Assembly: GCA_050249835.1 (NCBI GenBank)
Contig: JBFWPT010000006.1
Location: 36,467 to 100,466, forward strand
Direction of reading: 5' to 3'
Source: Miltoncostaea sp050249835
GTDB taxonomy: Bacteria; Actinomycetota; Thermoleophilia; Miltoncostaeales; Miltoncostaeaceae
DNA: 64,000 nucleotides
Positions within the stretch are counted from its first letter, which is position 1, and the number at the start of each line of letters is the position of its first letter. The position numbers and the translations under genes were made by a program. Below are positions 28,867-38,249 of the stretch, piece by piece. The notes beneath the pieces were generated by a model that made no database searches, was not told the origin of the DNA, and saw nothing but the letters and a program-made list of their open reading frames with translations.

Positions 28867-29957
28867 CGACCGCCCGCACCACCCGCCTGCCCCCGGAGAC
28901 GTTCGGGCTGCCGGTGGAGAAGATGCGCGACGGCTACTACTCGGACGCCTACTTCACGTTCACGCGCGCCGTGCTGGAGGCCGACGACCACCATCCGGAC
29001 GTGCTGGTGCAGGTGTTCCAGCGCGAGCGGTCGGTGCTCGGCGGCGTGGACGAGGCCATCGCGATCCTCAAGCTCTGCTCCGGCCGCCGCCGGCCGGACG
29101 GGTCCTGGGACGACGGCTGGCCCGCGCTGGAGGTCGCCGCGCTGCACGACGGCGACGAGATCGAGCCCTGGGAGCCGGTCCTGTCCATCCGGGGCGACTA
29201 CAGCCTGTTCGCGTCGCTCGAGACGCTCTACCTGGGCGTGCTCGCGCGCCGCACCCTGGTGAGCCGCAACGTCCGCGACGTGGTCGCGGCCGCCGGGGGC
29301 AAGCCGATCCTCTACTTCCCCGCCCGCTTCGACCACTGGCAGGTGCAGACCGGCGACGGGTGGGCCGCCCACGTGGCCGGGGCGATCGGCGTCTCGACGG
29401 ACGCGCAGGCCTCGTGGTGGGGCGGCAAGGGCATGGGCACGGTGCCGCACGGCCTCATCGCGGCCTACGGCGGCGACACGGTGCTGGCCGCGCGCAAGTT
29501 CGCCGACCGCTTCGCGGAGCACCTCCACGTGACCGTGCTGGTGGACTTCGAGAACGACTCGGTCCGCACCGCGCTGGAGGTGGCCGAGGCGCTCGGTCCC
29601 CGGCTCTGGGGGGTGCGCCTGGACACGTCCAACACGATGGTGGACCGCTCTCTCTGGCACGAGATGGGCCGCTTCCGCCCGACCGGGGTGGTGCCCGAGC
29701 TGGTCTGGAAGGTACGCCAGGCGCTCGACAACGCGGGCCACGGCGCGGTGCGGATCGTCGTCTCCGGGGGCTTCGACGCCGCCCGCATCCGGACGTTCGA
29801 GGCGCAGGGGGTGCCCGTGGACGCGTACGGCGTGGGCAGCTCGCTGCTGCGCGGCCCGAACGACTTCACCGCGGACGTGGTGCGCGTGAACGGCGTGCCC
29901 TGCGCGAAGGTGGGCCGCGAGGAGCGCCCCAGCCCGCGCCTGGTGCCGGTCCCGTGA
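28863..29957 (+). CDS. Nicotinate phosphoribosyltransferase
   Basis: 364 residues of the nicotinate/quinolinate phosphoribosyltransferase fold. Key segments are KMRDGYYSDAYF at the N-terminus, a KGMGTVPHGLIAAYGGD loop near residue 190, DFENDSVRTALEVAE and RIVVSGGFDAARI (PRPP phosphate site). It makes nicotinate mononucleotide for NAD salvage. GTG start overlaps the YcnI stop; GTG of the next gene overlaps its stop. Confidence 0.9.
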   Translation: MTTARTTRLPPETFGLPVEKMRDGYYSDAYFTFTRAVLEADDHHPDVLVQVFQRERSVLGGVDEAIAILKLCSGRRRPDGSWDDGWPALEVAALHDGDEIEPWEPVLSIRGDYSLFASLETLYLGVLARRTLVSRNVRDVVAAAGGKPILYFPARFDHWQVQTGDGWAAHVAGAIGVSTDAQASWWGGKGMGTVPHGLIAAYGGDTVLAARKFADRFAEHLHVTVLVDFENDSVRTALEVAEALGPRLWGVRLDTSNTMVDRSLWHEMGRFRPTGVVPELVWKVRQALDNAGHGAVRIVVSGGFDAARIRTFEAQGVPVDAYGVGSSLLRGPNDFTADVVRVNGVPCAKVGREERPSPRLVPVP

Positions 29958-30388
29958 GCGCCACGGCCGGGCTCGGCCCGATCCACCACGTCGGCTACGT
30001 CGTGGCCGACCTCGACGCCGGCCTCGCCGCGCTCGCCCGGTCCTTCCCGGTGGAGGTGACCGTCCGCGAGGTGATGGAGGCCCAGGGCGTCGAGGCGCTG
30101 ATGGCCGTCGGCGGTGGCGGCGGCGCGATCGAGCTGATCCGGCCGCTCGACCCGGAGGGCGCCATCGCCCGCTTCCTGGCGAGCCGCGGGGAGGGCTTCC
30201 ACCACGTCGCCTTCGCCGTGCCGGACGTCGACGCCGCCCTCGCGGACCTCGTGGCGCGCGGCGCCGAGGTCATCGACGCGACGGCCCGCCGCGGCCTGGG
30301 CGGCCACATGGTCGGCTTCATCCACCCCCGCTCCACGCTCGGGGTGCTGACCGAGCTCGTCGAGGCCGGCCACGCGCCGGGCGCGTAG
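29954..30388 (+). CDS. mce: Methylmalonyl-CoA epimerase
   Basis: 144-residue vicinal-oxygen-chelate protein with two beta-alpha-beta-beta-beta halves: IHHVGYVVADLDAGLAAL at the N-terminus and GFHHVAFAVPDVDAAL in the middle, each giving a metal His, plus the closing Glu in LGVLTELVE. Interconverts (R)- and (S)-methylmalonyl-CoA in propionate catabolism. Methylmalonyl-CoA mutase is not in the window. GTG start overlaps the preceding stop. Confidence 0.88.
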   Translation: MSATAGLGPIHHVGYVVADLDAGLAALARSFPVEVTVREVMEAQGVEALMAVGGGGGAIELIRPLDPEGAIARFLASRGEGFHHVAFAVPDVDAALADLVARGAEVIDATARRGLGGHMVGFIHPRSTLGVLTELVEAGHAPGA

Positions 30389-30391
30389 ACT
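30386..30391 (+). promoter_or_regulatory. -10 element of DUF3107-like gene, leaderless type
   Basis: TAGACT, overlapping the mce stop codon, 8 bases before the ATG at 30400. Confidence 0.4.
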
Positions 30392-30399
30392 CCCCGCCC

Positions 30400-30630
30400 A
30401 TGGCGACACGACGACTCGAGCTGGGATTCGAGGGGGGCACGGTCCTCCGCCTGACGGTGGACGCCGCCCTCGCCGAGAGCTTCACCTCCGACCTCGCCTC
30501 GGGCAAGGGCCCCTCCTGGCGCTCCCTGGAGGCCGAGGAGGGCACCTTCTGGATCGACGGGGGCGAGCTGATCTACGTCCGCCTGCCTCCGGGCGAGGCC
30601 CCGTCGCGCGTCGGGTTCGGGGGATCCTGA
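30400..30630 (+). CDS. Small DUF3107-like protein
   Basis: 76 residues with an all-beta pattern (RRLELGFEGGTVLRLTVD, TFWIDGGELIYVRL) similar to the small DUF3107-type proteins of actinobacteria. Ends directly before the YchF gene. Function unknown. Confidence 0.65.
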   Translation: MATRRLELGFEGGTVLRLTVDAALAESFTSDLASGKGPSWRSLEAEEGTFWIDGGELIYVRLPPGEAPSRVGFGGS

Positions 30631-30646
30631 CCTGGACCTAGGCCTG

Positions 30647-31708
30647 GTGGGCCGCGCGAACGCCGGCAAGACGGCGCTGTTCGCGCTCGTGACCGGCGCC
30701 GAGGCGGAGATCGCGCCGTACCCGTTCACCACCCGCGAGCCGGCGCGCGCCATGGCCGACGTGCCCGACCCGCGGCTCGCCGCGATCGCCGACGCCCAGG
30801 ACATCCCGAAGCGGGTGCCCGCCCAGGTGCAGCTCGTGGACATCGCCGGCCTCGCCGCCGGCGCCGGCCAGGGCGAGGGGCTCGGCGGCGCCGCCCTCGG
30901 CCAGCTCCGCCAGGCCGACGCGCTGCTCCACGTCGTCCGGGCGTTCGCGAACGCCGAGGTGCCCCACCCGGAGGAGCGCGTCGACCCCGTGGCCGACGCC
31001 GAGGCCGTCGACCTGGAGCTGGCGGTCGCCGACCGCGAGCAGGTGGAGCGGCGGCTGGAGAAGGTGCGCAAGGGCGCGCGCGCCGGCGAGAAGGACGCGA
31101 AGGCGGAGCTCGGGTCCCTGGAGGCGATCGCCGCCGCGCTCGACGCCGGCACCCCGGGGCGCCTGGTGGACGACGCCGACGCGCGCGCGCTCGGGCTGGA
31201 GATGGGGCTGCTGACCGCCAAGCCGGTCCTCTACCTCGCGAACACCGACGAGGCCCTGGAGCCGCCGGAGGACCTCGCCGCCCACGCCTCCGCCCAGGGC
31301 GCGCAGGCCCTCGCCCTGCCGGTCGCCACCGAGCTGGAGCTGGCGGCGATGGACCCCGAGGAGGCCGCCGAGTTCGCCGCCGAGATGGAGCTGGGCGACA
31401 CCCGCGGCGCCGACGCTGTCGTGGCCGGCGCCTACCGCCTGCTCGACCTGGTCACGTTCTTCACCGGGTCCGGCCCGCCCGAGGCGCGGGCGTGGCCCAT
31501 CCCGCGCGGCACCGGCGCCGCCGTGGCCGCCGGCAAGATCCACTCGGACCTGGAGCGCGGGTTCATCCGGGCCGAGGTCGTGCCCTGGGAGGACCTCGTC
31601 GCCGCGGGCTCGTGGTCGAAGGCCCGCGAGAACGCCACCCTCCGCATGGAGGGCAAGGACTACGTCGTCCAGGAGGGCGACGTGCTGCAGATCCGCTTCA
31701 ACGTCTGA
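30647..31708 (+). CDS. ychF: YchF/OLA1-type GTPase with unusual start
   Basis: Obg-superfamily nucleotide hydrolase of the universally conserved YchF group, which binds ribosomes and hydrolyses ATP or GTP. The P-loop GRANAGKT, switch PYPFTTREP, QLVDIAGLAAGAGQGEGLG and the C-terminal TGS-like end (GKDYVVQEGDVLQIRFNV) are clear. The length (353) fits. The first canonical start, GTG 30647, removes the usual first beta strand. The frame upstream still encodes DLDLGLVGRANAGKT, so translation may begin at CTG 30632, which has GGGGGA 9 bases upstream. Confidence 0.9.
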   Translation: MGRANAGKTALFALVTGAEAEIAPYPFTTREPARAMADVPDPRLAAIADAQDIPKRVPAQVQLVDIAGLAAGAGQGEGLGGAALGQLRQADALLHVVRAFANAEVPHPEERVDPVADAEAVDLELAVADREQVERRLEKVRKGARAGEKDAKAELGSLEAIAAALDAGTPGRLVDDADARALGLEMGLLTAKPVLYLANTDEALEPPEDLAAHASAQGAQALALPVATELELAAMDPEEAAEFAAEMELGDTRGADAVVAGAYRLLDLVTFFTGSGPPEARAWPIPRGTGAAVAAGKIHSDLERGFIRAEVVPWEDLVAAGSWSKARENATLRMEGKDYVVQEGDVLQIRFNV

Positions 31709-31725
31709 GCGGACCGCGCGGGACC

Positions 31726-31755
31726 GGGGAGGGGGCGGCGCGCCGCCCCCTCCCC
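31726..31755. terminator. Bidirectional terminator between ychF and the vWA gene
   Basis: A perfect 30-base palindrome (arm GGGGAGGGGGCGGCG followed at once by its complement) between convergent genes. Confidence 0.75.
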
Positions 31756-31765
31756 TCGTCCGCGA

Positions 31766-33343
31766 CTAGCGCTTCTTCTGGACCGTCACCGTGGTGGTGG
31801 CCCGGTCCGTCGTCCCGCCGGTGGGCAGGCGGGTGACACGGAGGCGCCAGAGCCCGGCCTTCGGGTTCCGGACCTCGATGAACTGGAACGTCTTGCCGCG
31901 CACGAGGCGGACGTTCTTGACCGTGCGGCGGTAGACCTTGCCGCCCGGCTGGACCGCCGCGAGGCGGTACCGGCCCGTGCCCCACGAGACGAAGAAGGTG
32001 GCCTTGCGCTGGCCCTTCTTCACCTTGCGGGCGTAGGCGCGGGTCTGGCCGACGCGGTAGTTGGCCGTCTTCTTCAGCAGCGTGGTCGCGCCGGTGGAGC
32101 GGCCGCTGCACTGGAAGTAGAGGTTCTCCAGAGCCGAGTTGGTCGAGGTGGCGCTGAAGGTGCCGCCCGTCTCGGCCGCGATGCGCTTGAGGCGCGCGGT
32201 GTCGGTCGCCGAGAAGCTCCTCCCGAGCTGCACCACGCAGACCGGCCACGACTGGCCCGTCCCGTTGAACGCGAAGCGCAGGTGCGAGTTCTGGTAGGTG
32301 CCGTTGTGCGCGCCGTCGGTGAGGAAGATCGCCGTCTTCGGCGTCGCCGGGTTGAGCGGGTCGGCCGAGAGCGCCGTGTACGCGCCGCCGAGGCCGATGT
32401 CGTAGTTGGTGCCGCCGGCGTTGACGATCCGCTGGCGCGCGAGGGTCTTGAGCGGGTTGCGGCTCGCCGGGGTGGTGATCGTCGTGCGGCCGAAGATGTC
32501 GACGAAGCCGTCGTCGAAGCCGGTCGCGACGAGGCGGTCGCCGGTGCTCGACAGGTCGACGAGCAGCTGCACGGCGTCCTTGCGGCGGAACGTCGGGTCG
32601 GCGCCGCTCATCGAGCCCGACACGTCGACGATCGCGGCCAGGTCGGTCGAGCCGGTCGGCGGGTTCGGGTTGACGACCTTGCCCGACACGAGCGTCGCGA
32701 GCTGGCGCGTCGTGGTGACGCCGGCGTCGGTGTAGGTGAGGTTGAGCGGGCCGGTGTAGTTGGCGGCCGGGGCGGTCAGCGTGAGGAGCGACTCGTCGGT
32801 GCCGCCGCCCACGTTGGTGCCGTCCTGCAGCGTCAGCGCGAAGCCGGTGGCCGCGCTCGGCGCCAGCACGCGCAGGTAGGTGATCCCGCCCGGGCCGGAG
32901 AGCACCTGGCCCGTCTCCGGCCAGGCGTTGCCGGTCGGCTCCGGCTGGCCGCTGGGCGCGAAGGACGGCGCGCAGAAGAGGTAGGGGTCGATCACGAGGT
33001 TCGGGGCCACCGCGGTCGCCGGCAGGCCGCCGACCGTCGCGGTCAGCTGCGACACGCTGAAGTCGCGGCAGGCGTCGCGGAAGGTCGCGGTGACCGTGAA
33101 CGGCGGCGTGTCGCCCGTCGTCGAGAGCGAGTAGGCGCCGGCGGCGTCCGTGGTGTCGAAGCCGGCGGAGCTCCCGTCGGGCTCGGTCAGCGTGACGCTG
33201 ACGCCGGGCAGCGGAGTGCCGGCGGAGTTGGTCACCGTGCCCGTGACGTCGGCGAGGGCGGTGCCCGATGCGCCGAGCGCCAGGAGCGCGGCGAGCGCGG
33301 CGGAGCGCCTGATGAGGCGCGCCGGCGCAGTCGTGCGAGTCAT
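31766..33343 (-). CDS. Secreted vWA-domain protein with N-terminal carboxypeptidase-regulatory-like domain
   Basis: 525 residues. The signal peptide ends near residue 31. Residues 32-105 are a CarboxypepD-regulatory/SdrD-B-like beta sandwich (GTVTNSAGTPLPGVSVTL). A von Willebrand A domain follows (about 235-400) with an intact MIDAS: DVSGSMSG, downstream Thr/Asp in FLTDGAHN. The basic Tyr/Lys-rich C-terminal region (TANYRVGQTRAYARKVKKGQ) resembles the tails of the other exported proteins here. Probably surface adhesion or matrix binding. ATG start. Confidence 0.85.
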   Translation of the reverse strand: MTRTTAPARLIRRSAALAALLALGASGTALADVTGTVTNSAGTPLPGVSVTLTEPDGSSAGFDTTDAAGAYSLSTTGDTPPFTVTATFRDACRDFSVSQLTATVGGLPATAVAPNLVIDPYLFCAPSFAPSGQPEPTGNAWPETGQVLSGPGGITYLRVLAPSAATGFALTLQDGTNVGGGTDESLLTLTAPAANYTGPLNLTYTDAGVTTTRQLATLVSGKVVNPNPPTGSTDLAAIVDVSGSMSGADPTFRRKDAVQLLVDLSSTGDRLVATGFDDGFVDIFGRTTITTPASRNPLKTLARQRIVNAGGTNYDIGLGGAYTALSADPLNPATPKTAIFLTDGAHNGTYQNSHLRFAFNGTGQSWPVCVVQLGRSFSATDTARLKRIAAETGGTFSATSTNSALENLYFQCSGRSTGATTLLKKTANYRVGQTRAYARKVKKGQRKATFFVSWGTGRYRLAAVQPGGKVYRRTVKNVRLVRGKTFQFIEVRNPKAGLWRLRVTRLPTGGTTDRATTTVTVQKKR

Positions 33344-33502
33344 GTGCTGTACCCCTTGATGGTGGAACGCAGGCGCCGGACGCCGCCGGACGGCGTCCGC
33401 GCCGCGTAACGGTATCCCCGGGTATCGGCAGAATCGGCGCGACGAAGGAACAGGTCGGGTGGCCGCAGGTCCAGGGCGGGGTCCCGAACCTGCGCGAACC
33501 TC

Positions 33503-34378
33503 TCAGTCCAGCGCGGTCCCGGGACCCTCCAGGCGGGCCTTCACGGACGTCTCCAGCGAGTTCGCGCGCCACAGGGCGAGCGCCTCCGGTCCGGCCGCCC
33601 CGGGGTTCTGGCCGGGCGGCGGGCCGTGGTGCCAGTCGATGACATGGAGCAGTTCCGCCCGGCGCGTGGCGGTGAGGCCGGCGCGGCGCGCGGCGTCGCC
33701 GACGATGTCGTGCCCGATCGCCACGTGCCCCAGCAGGCGGCCCTCCTCGGTGACCTCGAAGGTGGCGCCGAGGCGGAAGGCGCGGGCGTGGCCGATGTCG
33801 TGGACCAGCGCGGCCGCGAGGAGCAGGTCCGGGTCCAGGCGCGGGTGCCACTGGCTCAGCGCCTGCACCACCGACGCCACGCCGACGGTGTGCTCCACCA
33901 GGCCGCCCATGTAGGCGTGGTGGCCGGAGCGGGTGCAGGGCATCGTGCGCCAGGCGCGGGCGAGGTCGTCGTCGCCGGTGAGGGCGGCGAGCACGGCGCG
34001 CAGGCCGGGCTCCGTCACCTCGTCGGCGAGGTGCAGGACGAAGCCGAAGAGCTCCTCGGGGTCGCGGTGGCTGCGCGGCAGCAGGTCCTCGGCGGCCGTC
34101 TCGTCGCCGGCCGGGCGCACGTGGCTCAGCACCAGGCGGGGGCGCCCGTCGCGCTCGGTCACCCGCCCGGCCACGCGCACCCGGTCGCCCTCCTCGAACT
34201 GCTCGGCGAAGAAGTCGGCCTCGTCGAAGATGACCGCGGGCACGGCGCCGGTGGCGTCGGCGAGGGTCAGCGCGAGGAAGGGCTTGCCGGTGCGGGCCAG
34301 GCGGCGTTCCTTGCGCCGGACGGCGTACACGCCCTCCACCGCGCTGCCCGCCGCGAGCGCCGACACGGGGGTCGTCAC
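33503..34378 (-). CDS. OB-fold/HD-domain phosphohydrolase, YhaM-like
   Basis: 291 residues. The N-terminal 90 form an OB-like nucleic-acid-binding fold (ARTGKPFLALTLADATG, RVRVAGRVTER). The C-terminal HD domain has MGGLVEHTVGV, AALVHDIGHARAF and an IDWHHG motif for two metals. The arrangement matches YhaM 3'-5' exoribonucleases. GTG overlaps the stop of the upstream helicase gene (GTGA), so the two are coupled and may share nucleic-acid maintenance. Confidence 0.87.
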   Translation of the reverse strand: MTTPVSALAAGSAVEGVYAVRRKERRLARTGKPFLALTLADATGAVPAVIFDEADFFAEQFEEGDRVRVAGRVTERDGRPRLVLSHVRPAGDETAAEDLLPRSHRDPEELFGFVLHLADEVTEPGLRAVLAALTGDDDLARAWRTMPCTRSGHHAYMGGLVEHTVGVASVVQALSQWHPRLDPDLLLAAALVHDIGHARAFRLGATFEVTEEGRLLGHVAIGHDIVGDAARRAGLTATRRAELLHVIDWHHGPPPGQNPGAAGPEALALWRANSLETSVKARLEGPGTALD

Positions 34379-37347
34379 CGGTCGACCGCCGGGCAGATGA
34401 GCGCGAAGTCGCAGGTGCGGCAGGCCCATGACGGCCGGGCCGGGAACGCGCCGGCGGAGATGCCCTCCGCCGCGTCGCGCACGGCCTCCACCACCGAGGC
34501 GTCGTCGGCGGCATCCGGGTGGACGCCGCGGGTGTCGCCGTCGAGCACGTGCACGAGGGTGGCGCCGCGCGGCTCGATGCCCCACGCCTCGCGGGCGCCG
34601 AGCAGGTAGAGACGCAGCACCAGGTCGTCGGCGTCGCCGCGCGCGCCCGGCGACGGCGGGCGGCCGGTCTTGTAGTCGATGAGCTGGTGGCCCCCTGCCG
34701 GGTGGGCGTCGATCCGATCGACCCGGCCGTGCACCCGGTGCGGTCCGACGGTGAGCGTGAACGGGCGCTCGACCGCCACCGGGCGGGTGCGGCTGCGGAC
34801 GAGGCGATCGTGGTACTCGGGCAGGCGCTCCCGGCCCCGCGCCAGCGCCTGGCGGCCCTCGGCCGTCTCGGCGACCCCCTCCTTGCGCAGCATCACCGCG
34901 AAACGCCGCACGAGCGCCTCGCCGTCGCCGCCCGAGCCCTCCGGCCGGTAGTGGGCCTCCAGCGCCGAGTGGGCGGCGACCCCGATCGACCGGGCGACGC
35001 TCGGGGGCGCCGGGACGTGGTCGACCATCGCGAAGCGGTAGCGCAGGGGGCAGCCGCGGTAGAGCTCGATGGCGCTCGGGCTGAGCTCCAGGCCGGGGCG
35101 CGCGGGGCGCGGGGTCGCGACGACCGGATCGGGCGGGGCGGGCGGGCGCAGGACGTCGGCGCGCGACTGCACGAGGGCGGCGGCCGCGTCGGCGGCCTCC
35201 GCGCGCAGGGCGTCCGCATCTGCGGCGCCGTCGGCGACGGCCTGCGCGGCCCGCATCGAGGCGCGCTCGAACTCCTCCCGCCGCGCGCCGACCCGGGCGA
35301 GCAGCGCGCGCTCGGGGGCCTCGCCGACGTCCTCCACCTCGACGCCCACCGCCACGCGGGCCTCCTCGTAGAAGGGCGAGGGCACCTGCGGCACGCCCCC
35401 GCCGCCCACGGCGAGGGTGCAGAGGACCAGGTGGCGCCGGGCCCGCGTCATGGCGACGTACGCGAGCCGGCGGGCCTCCGCCACGTGGGCGTCGCGGCCG
35501 CGCGGCAGGGCCTCCTGCAGGAGCTGGTCCGGGATGTCCACCCGCCCGCGGTCCGCCCCCGGGAACCCGGCGCGGGTCATGCCGACGACGAAGACGGCGT
35601 CGAACTCCAGGCCCTTCGCCTGGTGGACGGTCATCACCTGGACGCCGACCCGCTCGCGCGGCGCGAGCCCCTCGCCGCGGTAGCCGATGTCGGCGAGCCC
35701 GCCGAGCAGCTCCGCGAGGCCCCGTGCGGTGAGGGCGGGATCGCGGGCGGCGATCTCGCGGCCGAGGCGCTCGAGGGCGGCGAGCCCGGCGAGGCGCGAC
35801 GCCCCCTCGGCGCCGCCGGTCGCGATCGCGGCGGAGCGCAGCCCGGACCGGTCGATCGCGACGCGCAGGGCGTCGGCCGGGCCCTCCTCCGCCGCGGCGC
35901 GGCCGACGTCGGCGAACGCCGCCGCCAGGGCCTCCGCCCCCGCCGCGGTGGCCGCCCCCTCCAGGGCGCCGGTCACGGCGCCGCCGCCCGCGGCGGCGGT
36001 GGTGACGGCGTCGGCGAGGGCGGCCCACGGGATGCCGAAGCGGGGGTCGGCCCCGACGCGCAGGTGCTCCTGGACGGCCGCCGGGTCGCTCGCCGCCCGG
36101 AGCCAGGCGACGGCCGACCGCACCTCCCGGCGCTCGAACAGGCCGATCCCCCCGCGCACCTGGTGGGGCACCCCGGCGCGCTCCAGGGCCTCCACGAACG
36201 GGCGCGCCTCCAGGCGCACCGCGCGCATGAGGACCGCCTGCTCCTCCAGCGGCACGCCGTCCTCCGCCAGCTCCAGCACCCGGTCGACCACCGCCCGCGC
36301 CTGGCCGTCGGGGTCGGGGGCGCGCCAGAACCGCGGGGCCGGGCCGGCGGCGTCGGGCAGGGCGACGCTGCGCTTGGGGGCGCGGTCGGGGATCGGCTCC
36401 ACGACGGCGGTGGCCGCGTCGAGGATGGACTGGGTCGAGCGGTGGTTGCGCTCCAGCCGCAGCTCCGCCGCGCCGGGGAAGCGTGCCCGGAAGTCGGCGA
36501 TGTTCTTCGCCGAGGCGCCGCGGAAGCGGTAGATGCCCTGGTCGTCGTCACCGACCACCACGAGGCTGTCCGCCTCACCGGCGACGACGTAGAGCAGCTC
36601 GGCCTGGGCGTGGTTGGTGTCCTGGAACTCGTCGACGAGGACGTGCCGCGCGCCCGCGCGGGCGGCCTCCAGGCGGTCGGGGTGGGCGCGGAGGAGGTCC
36701 AGGGCGCGGACGATGGAGAGGCCGAAGTCCTCGCGGCCCTCCTCGTCCAGCCAGCGGTCGTGCGTCTCGTAGACCCGGGCGATCTCCAGCTCCCGCCGCG
36801 CCCGGTGCTGGGCCGACCCGGACGCCGCCGCCGCGACCGACGCCTCGGCCCAGCGGCGGTACGCCTCGGCCGGCACGAGCTGGTCGCGGCAGGCGTCGAT
36901 GCGCTTGACGAGGTCCTCCACGAGGCGGGCGCGGTCGCCGCGGAGGTCGTGGAGGCGCAGGTCGAGCTCGTCGAGGCGGTCCAGGAGCATGAGCATCCGG
37001 TCCTCCTCGCGCGCCACGCTGACCGGCGGCAGCAGGCCCCGCTCGACCCCGTGGACCCGGGTGAGCTCCTGCGCGTAGGAGTGGAAGGTGGTGACCCGGA
37101 GCGTCTCGTGCGAGGACCCCAGCAGTTCCTCGGCCCGCGCCCGCAGCTCGACGGCCGCCTCCCGGGTGAACGTGAGGGCCAGGATCTCCTCGGGCGCGGC
37201 GCCCCCCTCCACCAGCCACGCCAGGCGGCGGCAGAGCACCCGCGTCTTGCCCGCACCGGCCCCCGCGAGGACGATCGCGGGTCCGCCGGGGTGCGTGACC
37301 GCGGCGTGCTGCTCGGGGGTCAGATCGCTCGTCACGGGACCGGTCAT
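34375..37347 (-). CDS. UvrD/Rep-family helicase fused to PD-(D/E)XK nuclease
   Basis: 990 residues. Superfamily 1A helicase motifs: Q-motif LTPEQHAAV, Walker A AGAGAGKTR (about 25-33), DEFQDTNHAQ (Walker B, near 236), GDDDQGIYRFRGA, and motif VI VAMTRARRHL. The C-terminal 230 residues are a RecB-like PD-(D/E)XK nuclease (GRVDRIDA and QLIDYKTGRP). Four cysteines (GCPLRY near 766, then CRTC and C at 975-985) suggest an iron-sulfur cluster, as in AddAB-type nucleases. Likely double-strand break or mismatch repair. ATG 37347 follows a clear change to non-coding sequence. Confidence 0.92.
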   Translation of the reverse strand: MTGPVTSDLTPEQHAAVTHPGGPAIVLAGAGAGKTRVLCRRLAWLVEGGAAPEEILALTFTREAAVELRARAEELLGSSHETLRVTTFHSYAQELTRVHGVERGLLPPVSVAREEDRMLMLLDRLDELDLRLHDLRGDRARLVEDLVKRIDACRDQLVPAEAYRRWAEASVAAAASGSAQHRARRELEIARVYETHDRWLDEEGREDFGLSIVRALDLLRAHPDRLEAARAGARHVLVDEFQDTNHAQAELLYVVAGEADSLVVVGDDDQGIYRFRGASAKNIADFRARFPGAAELRLERNHRSTQSILDAATAVVEPIPDRAPKRSVALPDAAGPAPRFWRAPDPDGQARAVVDRVLELAEDGVPLEEQAVLMRAVRLEARPFVEALERAGVPHQVRGGIGLFERREVRSAVAWLRAASDPAAVQEHLRVGADPRFGIPWAALADAVTTAAAGGGAVTGALEGAATAAGAEALAAAFADVGRAAAEEGPADALRVAIDRSGLRSAAIATGGAEGASRLAGLAALERLGREIAARDPALTARGLAELLGGLADIGYRGEGLAPRERVGVQVMTVHQAKGLEFDAVFVVGMTRAGFPGADRGRVDIPDQLLQEALPRGRDAHVAEARRLAYVAMTRARRHLVLCTLAVGGGGVPQVPSPFYEEARVAVGVEVEDVGEAPERALLARVGARREEFERASMRAAQAVADGAADADALRAEAADAAAALVQSRADVLRPPAPPDPVVATPRPARPGLELSPSAIELYRGCPLRYRFAMVDHVPAPPSVARSIGVAAHSALEAHYRPEGSGGDGEALVRRFAVMLRKEGVAETAEGRQALARGRERLPEYHDRLVRSRTRPVAVERPFTLTVGPHRVHGRVDRIDAHPAGGHQLIDYKTGRPPSPGARGDADDLVLRLYLLGAREAWGIEPRGATLVHVLDGDTRGVHPDAADDASVVEAVRDAAEGISAGAFPARPSWACRTCDFALICPAVDR

Positions 37348-37437
37348 GGTAGCCCCCGGCCGGGACGGCACCGGCGTCCCGGCCGGGCCTCGATCCCCCT
37401 GTGCCGGATGCGTCACGACTCCGTGCCGCGGGAGGGG

Positions 37438-37537
37438 TGGCGCAAGTGAGCCACTTCCATGCCCCGACCGCGCCATGACGCGGTCGGACGGCGGGGATGG
37501 CGCGAAATGAGCCACGCCCATGGCCCGACCGCGCCAT
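37438..37537 (-). repeat. Dispersed intergenic repeat, locus C (two inverted units)
   Basis: Relative to loci A and B the units are inverted: TGGCGCAAGTGAGCCA at 37438-37453 with TGCCCCGACCGCGCCAT at 37460-37476, then TGGCGCGAAATGAGCCA at 37498-37514 with TGGCCCGACCGCGCCAT at 37521-37537. They fill the 296-base gap between the helicase gene start and the next gene, which I otherwise see as non-coding. Confidence 0.85.
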
Positions 37538-37643
37538 GGAGGCCTCCCGGAGGGTCGCGTCAGGGCCGCGTGGGGCCCGAATCCAGTTTCACGCTAGGCC
37601 CAGCCCACTGCCGCTCCGAGAGTGCGCGGGGCATCGCGTTCCC

Positions 37644-38090
37644 TCACGGAGCTCGCCAGTCAACGCCCAGAGAGCGGGCAGCTGCTTCAAGCGTTTCACC
37701 CAAACCCGAGGGGGTGATTTCGAAGTCTTGAAGGGATCTGTCGGGCACGGGTCGCCCATCCTCATACAGGCCACCCGTGGAGCTGACATACAGGTAGGCC
37801 GTGGCCGTGACGAATGGAGGCTCACCGCGCATCGATGACAGGTAGCTGCGGCTGGCGATAGGCCAGGCAGCGGCATCGCGGCTCGTGCCAAAGGGGCCGC
37901 GCTCCCGGACGAGGATCGCCCTCTTTGCGTTCGCTCGAACCATCGCTGACCCGAAACTCGCCAGCAACGCGGCTTGCCTCGCCACCGCCGCCGCTGAGGC
38001 GCGCTCGGCCTCTTCGCGCATCGCGTTGGCTCGACGGGTCGCCTCACGCCGTTCACGTCGTAGCCGCTTGACGATATTCCGGTCGTCCAC
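37644..38090 (-). CDS. Hypothetical protein in a lower-GC repeat-flanked cassette
   Basis: 148 residues. The first 60 are an extremely basic, Ala/Arg/Glu-rich helix (KRLRRERREATRRANAMREE), probably a coiled coil or nucleic-acid-binding helix. The rest is a small alpha/beta part (RGEPPFVTATAYLYVSSTG, ending SLGVDWRAP). No family is recognised. GTG 38090 has GGAGGGG 5 bases upstream. Base and codon use are visibly less GC-rich than the neighbours, which together with the flanking repeats suggests acquisition by transfer. Confidence 0.7.
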   Translation of the reverse strand: MDDRNIVKRLRRERREATRRANAMREEAERASAAAVARQAALLASFGSAMVRANAKRAILVRERGPFGTSRDAAAWPIASRSYLSSMRGEPPFVTATAYLYVSSTGGLYEDGRPVPDRSLQDFEITPSGLGETLEAAARSLGVDWRAP

Positions 38091-38249
38091 GATCCCCTCC
38101 GGCTCACCCCCGGACTCTTGAGCGGGAGTCTGGCACGGCGGCCGGCGCAAACCGAAGCGGGCCTTCCTCGCAGGCCACCTGCAGCTCGGAGCCGGGGCGA
38201 ATGAGCGAGCCGGTGGCGCCAGCTCGCCAAAAGGGCCCCGGAAGGAGAT

